Below, in pieces: positions 50,262 to 53,380 of a DNA stretch of 53,380 nucleotides. Source of the DNA: Fen-999 sp964469455 (lineage in GTDB: Bacteria; Pseudomonadota; Gammaproteobacteria; Burkholderiales; Rhodocyclaceae); contig CAYXZX010000006.1 in the NCBI GenBank assembly GCA_964469455.1, positions 1 to 53,380 of the forward strand, written 5' to 3'. How positions within the stretch are numbered: position 1 is the first letter of the stretch; each line of letters starts with the position of its first letter. The position numbers and the translations under genes were made by a program. Under the pieces are notes generated by a model. The model made no database searches. It was not told the DNA's origin and saw nothing but the letters and a program-made list of their open reading frames with translations.

Positions 50262-51695
50262 ATGGTAATGACAATCAACGATGACACGGCACTGGTTACG
50301 CAGCTGCGTGCCATGATCGGCGAAAAGGGGGCGCCCCAGGAGGCTCGCGACCCGGTCAACTTGCCGACGATTCGCACCTGGTGCGACGCCATGGGCGAGC
50401 GGAATCCCGTCCATACCGACGCTGCGGCCGCTGCGCGCTCGCCGTGGGGTGAAATCGTCGCCCCGTCCGCCATGCTGGGCGTGTGGACGCTGGCGGGCAA
50501 CGTTCCCCGCGTGCTGGATCCCGGTTGTCCGCGTAGCCGCGCGCTGAACATCCTTGATGGTGCCGGCTATCCGTCGGTGATCGGCACTGACACCGAAGAG
50601 CGCTATCTGCGTCCTCTCCGGCTCGGGGAACAACTGACCGGTGTTCTTTCGCTGGTGGAAGTGTCGGAACAGAAAACCACGGGGCTAGGCACCGGCTATT
50701 TCCTGACAACGCTGACGGAATTCGCCAACGCCCAGGGTGAACTCGTGGGCACGTGGAAGTTCCGTGTCTTCAAGTTCAAGCCACGTGTGCTCACGGAGGA
50801 GGAACTGGCGAAGAAGCAGGCCCAGAAAGAACAACTCGCCAGGATCCCCAAGCACATGCTGGTGCGTCCCCGCGCCGCCGTGATGAAAGAGACTGCCTTT
50901 TTCTGGGAAGGCTGCAAGATCCGTGAACTGCGGATCCAGGAATGCGCGGCATGTTCGCACCTGGCACATCCGCCGGTGGTGCGCTGCCCCGAGTGCGGTT
51001 CCTACGATCTGCGTTACAAGGTCGCGAGCGGCAAGGCGACGCTGCACAGCTTCGTCGAGCCGTGCCATCCGCCGATGCCCTTCATGACCTACCCCTATGT
51101 CGTCGGCCTGGTCGACCTGGCGGAGGGCACGCGACTGCTCACCAATGTCGTCCATTGCCCACCCGAGCTGGTCAAGGTTGGCATGGAACTGGAACTGGCC
51201 TTCCAGGAGACCGATCCCGACATGATGCTGCCGATGTTCCGTCCCGCGCGGCCGCGCCCCAATCCGGCGACGCTGGCCTATGACGAGATCCGGGTTGGCG
51301 AGGTTCTGCCGCTATGGCCGGTGGATGTCACGACACGCCTGGTCGTCGCCGGCGCCTTGGCGACCCGCGACTTCGAGGACATCCACCACGAAGTCGCGGC
51401 CGCGCATCGCGCGGGCATGAAGGATCTGTTCATGAACGTGCTGACCACCAACGGCTTGTGCTCCCGTTATCTCGGCGATTGGGCCGGCCCGGAGGCGCGG
51501 GTCTCGGGGGTCAATGTTCGACTGGGCGTACCCAACGTCGTCGGTGACACCATGACCTTTTCGGCATCCGTGATCGACAAGCAGAGCCTTGACGGCAAGG
51601 GAATCGTGACGGTCGCCCTGCGCGGCTCGAACAGCAAGGGGGATCATGCCAAGGGCAGTGCGACGGTGGAACTGCCACTCGGAGGGAAACGGTAA
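50262..51695 (+). CDS. MaoC-DUF35-MaoC triple-domain protein (hydratase plus aldolase partner)
   Basis: A 477-residue fusion. Residues 1 to about 175 are a MaoC hot-dog domain (DAMGERNPVHTDAAAA). Residues about 205-320 form the DUF35 zinc ribbon plus OB fold, with CAAC...CPEC (IQECAACSHLAHPPVVRCPECGSYD). Residues about 325 to the end are a second MaoC domain (LATRDFEDIHHEVAA ... GVNVRLGVPNVVGDTM). In Mycobacterium, ChsH1 (MaoC) and ChsH2 (MaoC-DUF35) form a hydratase that pairs with the Ltp2 aldolase. Here both are in one chain and the Ltp2-like gene follows directly. ATG 50262 has AGGAG 4 bases upstream; ATG 50268 is an alternative. Confidence 0.88.
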   Translation: MVMTINDDTALVTQLRAMIGEKGAPQEARDPVNLPTIRTWCDAMGERNPVHTDAAAAARSPWGEIVAPSAMLGVWTLAGNVPRVLDPGCPRSRALNILDGAGYPSVIGTDTEERYLRPLRLGEQLTGVLSLVEVSEQKTTGLGTGYFLTTLTEFANAQGELVGTWKFRVFKFKPRVLTEEELAKKQAQKEQLARIPKHMLVRPRAAVMKETAFFWEGCKIRELRIQECAACSHLAHPPVVRCPECGSYDLRYKVASGKATLHSFVEPCHPPMPFMTYPYVVGLVDLAEGTRLLTNVVHCPPELVKVGMELELAFQETDPDMMLPMFRPARPRPNPATLAYDEIRVGEVLPLWPVDVTTRLVVAGALATRDFEDIHHEVAAAHRAGMKDLFMNVLTTNGLCSRYLGDWAGPEARVSGVNVRLGVPNVVGDTMTFSASVIDKQSLDGKGIVTVALRGSNSKGDHAKGSATVELPLGGKR

Positions 51696-52877
51696 ATGAC
51701 TACGCTATTCGCGGGAAAGGCGGCCATCGCCGGGATCGGCGCCACCGATTTCTCCAAGTGCTCCGGGCGCAGCACCCTGCGCCTGGCCGTGGAAGCGTGC
51801 GACGCCGCTTTGCGCGATGCCGGTCTGGCACCCGGCATGGTCGACGGCATGGTCACCTACACGGCCGACGATAATCCCGAAATCGATCTTTGCCGCAGTC
51901 TCGGCATCGAGCGGCTGACGCATTTCTCCTGCATTCCCCATTGGGGCGGTGCCGGCTGCGGAGCCGTGCATCAGGCGGCCATGGCCGTGGCGAGCGGCGT
52001 TTGCAACTACTGCCTGGTCTATCGCGCCTTCAACGAACGTTCCGAAGTCCGCTTCGGTATGGGCGTGCAGGAACGCGAGCCCCGACCCATTCCCATGGAG
52101 GTCGACTTTGGCTGGAGTTCACCGTTCGGTTTGCTGACGCCCGCGGCGTGGGTCGCCATGTTCGCGACGCGCTACATGCACGAATACGGCGCCACCAGCG
52201 AGGACTTCGGGCGCGTCGCCGTAATCAGCCGCAAGTATGCTGCCAACAATCCGGCGGCCTTCTTCTTTCGCAAGCCGATTACCCTGGAAGAGCACCAGGC
52301 CAGCCGGTGGATCGCCAGGCCGGTGCGACTGCTCGACTGCTGCCAGGAATCCGACGGGGGCCAAGCCATCGTCGTCACCACGCTGGACCGGGCCCGCGAC
52401 CTGCGTCAGGCGCCGGCGGTCATTACCGCCTCGGCACAAGGGTCCTGCGATGACCAGCAGATGATGAAGAGCTACTACCGCAAGGACATCACGGGAGTCC
52501 CCGAACTGAAGCTCTGCGCCGATCAGCTCTATGCCGACTCCGGTCTTTCGGCCGCCGATATCCAGGCGGCGATTCTCTATGACCATTTTTCCCCGCTGGT
52601 GCTGCCGCAACTCGAGGAGTTCGGCTTCTGCAAGCGAGGCGAAGCCAAGGACTTCATCCGCGACGGCAACCTCGAACTCGACGGTCGCTTGCCGATCAAC
52701 ACGCATGGCGGGCAGATTGGCGAGGCCTACCTGCACGGCCTGAACGGCGTGGCCGAGGGTGCGCGCCTCGTTCGCGGTAGCTCTTGCAACCAGCCTTCGC
52801 GGCCGGTGCAGAATGTGGTGGTGACTTCGGCGGCTGGCGTGCCGTCAAGCGCCTTGATACTTTCCAAAGATCGCTAG
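51696..52877 (+). CDS. Lipid-transfer-protein thiolase-fold aldolase (Ltp2-like)
   Basis: A 393-residue thiolase-fold protein. It has GIGATDFSK, the PHWGGAGC88GAVHQAAMAVASG segment at the nucleophile position, YDHFSPLVLPQLEEFGFC, and the Ltp2-type C-terminal motif INTHGGQIGEAYLHG, in place of the GHPxGxxG of true thiolases. In steroid catabolism Ltp2 with a DUF35 partner catalyses retro-aldol cleavage of a beta-hydroxyacyl-CoA side chain. It follows the DUF35 gene without a gap, so the two should form a complex. Whether Cys88 has a role is uncertain. Confidence 0.9.
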   Translation: MTTLFAGKAAIAGIGATDFSKCSGRSTLRLAVEACDAALRDAGLAPGMVDGMVTYTADDNPEIDLCRSLGIERLTHFSCIPHWGGAGCGAVHQAAMAVASGVCNYCLVYRAFNERSEVRFGMGVQEREPRPIPMEVDFGWSSPFGLLTPAAWVAMFATRYMHEYGATSEDFGRVAVISRKYAANNPAAFFFRKPITLEEHQASRWIARPVRLLDCCQESDGGQAIVVTTLDRARDLRQAPAVITASAQGSCDDQQMMKSYYRKDITGVPELKLCADQLYADSGLSAADIQAAILYDHFSPLVLPQLEEFGFCKRGEAKDFIRDGNLELDGRLPINTHGGQIGEAYLHGLNGVAEGARLVRGSSCNQPSRPVQNVVVTSAAGVPSSALILSKDR

Positions 52878-52916
52878 CCAGCGCAAGCAGGCGCAGCACA
52901 AGACGGGGGGAGGCAG

Positions 52917-53380
52917 ATGAACGGCAACACGGGTTTTGACTACGCGGCAATGCCGGATGTGGAACTCAGCGAGGAGGCATTGCTCGCGGCGGCGTGCGCC
53001 AAGACGGGGCTGTCGGACTTCGGTGACGACGCGGACTGGCGGGAGGGTTTCGCGCTATTGGTCCGTTGCCTGAACGACGAGGCACGGCTCAACAAGGCGG
53101 GGCGGGTGATTGCCTTCGGCGAACTGTCCCGCCACCTTGAGAACCGCCTGCGGGTGACCGACGACATCAAGCGTAATCCATCCATTCTCGACGTCGAGAT
53201 TCGCAAGCCGGTTTTCATGATGGGCCTGCCCCGCACGGGATCGACCATCATGCATGACCTGCTGGCCCAGGATCCCGACAACCGGGTGCCGCTGACCTGG
53301 GAATGCAACTACATGTCGCCGCCACCCGAAAAGGCAACCTACGAGACCGATCCGCGCATCGCCGCGTGCGAGGAGCACTT
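52917..53380 (+). CDS. Sulfotransferase family protein, partial
   Basis: The visible 154 residues start at ATG 52917, behind GGGGGAGG. They include the PAPS 5'-phosphosulfate loop GLPRTGST (103-110) in KPVFMMGLPRTGSTIMHDLLAQDP, then PLTWECNYMSPPPE, as in the bacterial sulfotransferase family 3/Stf0-like group. The gene continues past the right edge. Proteins of this type occur in steroid and sterol gene clusters, and their reaction there is not established. Co-transcription with the Ltp2-like gene (40-base gap) suggests action on the same compound. Confidence 0.85.
   Translation, partial: MNGNTGFDYAAMPDVELSEEALLAAACAKTGLSDFGDDADWREGFALLVRCLNDEARLNKAGRVIAFGELSRHLENRLRVTDDIKRNPSILDVEIRKPVFMMGLPRTGSTIMHDLLAQDPDNRVPLTWECNYMSPPPEKATYETDPRIAACEEH

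Noticed and set aside
1..53380. Mobile elements, prophage or CRISPR arrays
   Set aside because: No transposase, integrase or recombinase gene, no terminal inverted repeats and no regularly spaced repeats were seen by eye; short divergent repeats could have been missed.

Overview
The window looks like a chromosomal stretch of a GC-rich betaproteobacterium specialised in degrading cyclic compounds as CoA thioesters. No transposase, integrase, phage gene or CRISPR array is visible. The gene content (a DMSO-reductase type II hydroxylase resembling ethylbenzene or steroid C25 dehydrogenase, an Ltp2/DUF35 aldolase system, several OYE-type enoyl-CoA reductases) would suit a Rhodocyclales or Sterolibacterium-like organism. 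That assignment is an inference from gene content, not from a marker gene.

Left part (1-8235). A minus-strand operon encodes a DapA-like aldolase, an acyl-CoA dehydrogenase with a missing catalytic Glu, a split NDP-forming acyl-CoA synthetase, and the three subunits of a molybdenum hydroxylase; the large subunit runs off the left edge. A MarR-type regulator is divergent from it, and two near-identical palindromes lie in the shared intergenic region. A tRNA-Arg(CCG) follows at 8301-8377.

Central part (8453-36840). Two divergent operons meet at 23846-23998. The leftward operon (about 15.4 kb) encodes a thiolase, HyuA and HyuB (hydantoinase/oxoprolinase family), the large and small subunits of a coenzyme-B12 acyl-CoA mutase, an unknown protein, an AMP-forming ligase, a GST-like protein, a long acyl-CoA dehydrogenase, a dienoyl-CoA-reductase-like enzyme and a second AMP-forming ligase. 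The rightward operon encodes an inverted FadB-like fusion, a fusion of the mutase chaperone MeaB to a 2-aminobenzoyl-CoA/salicylyl-CoA-type monooxygenase-reductase, an SDR, a crotonase, an acyl-CoA dehydrogenase, a RidA protein, two tandem paralogous winged-helix regulators, an aberrant OYE-family reductase, and a set of small overlapping unknown genes. The MeaB fusion ties the two operons together. The mutase has replaced all three signature substrate-pocket residues of methylmalonyl-CoA mutase. I read this as a candidate undescribed CoA-dependent ring-degradation route using a non-canonical B12 mutase.

Housekeeping interlude (36990-41456). Cytochrome c, Rep-type helicase, a DUF4197 protein, a TPR protein and a TlpA-like thioredoxin.

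Right part (41572-53380). Two transcription units start from closely matching promoter-operator modules (41572-41630 and 50191-50250) built around the palindrome AACGATCGTT. The first encodes the gamma, beta and alpha subunits of a molybdenum hydroxylase. The second encodes a MaoC-DUF35-MaoC protein, an Ltp2-like aldolase and a sulfotransferase-like protein cut by the right edge. Between them, on the minus strand, lie a quinone-oxidoreductase-like MDR, two SDRs and a Dabb-like protein. Together they look like oxidation and retro-aldol shortening of a steroid- or terpenoid-type side chain.
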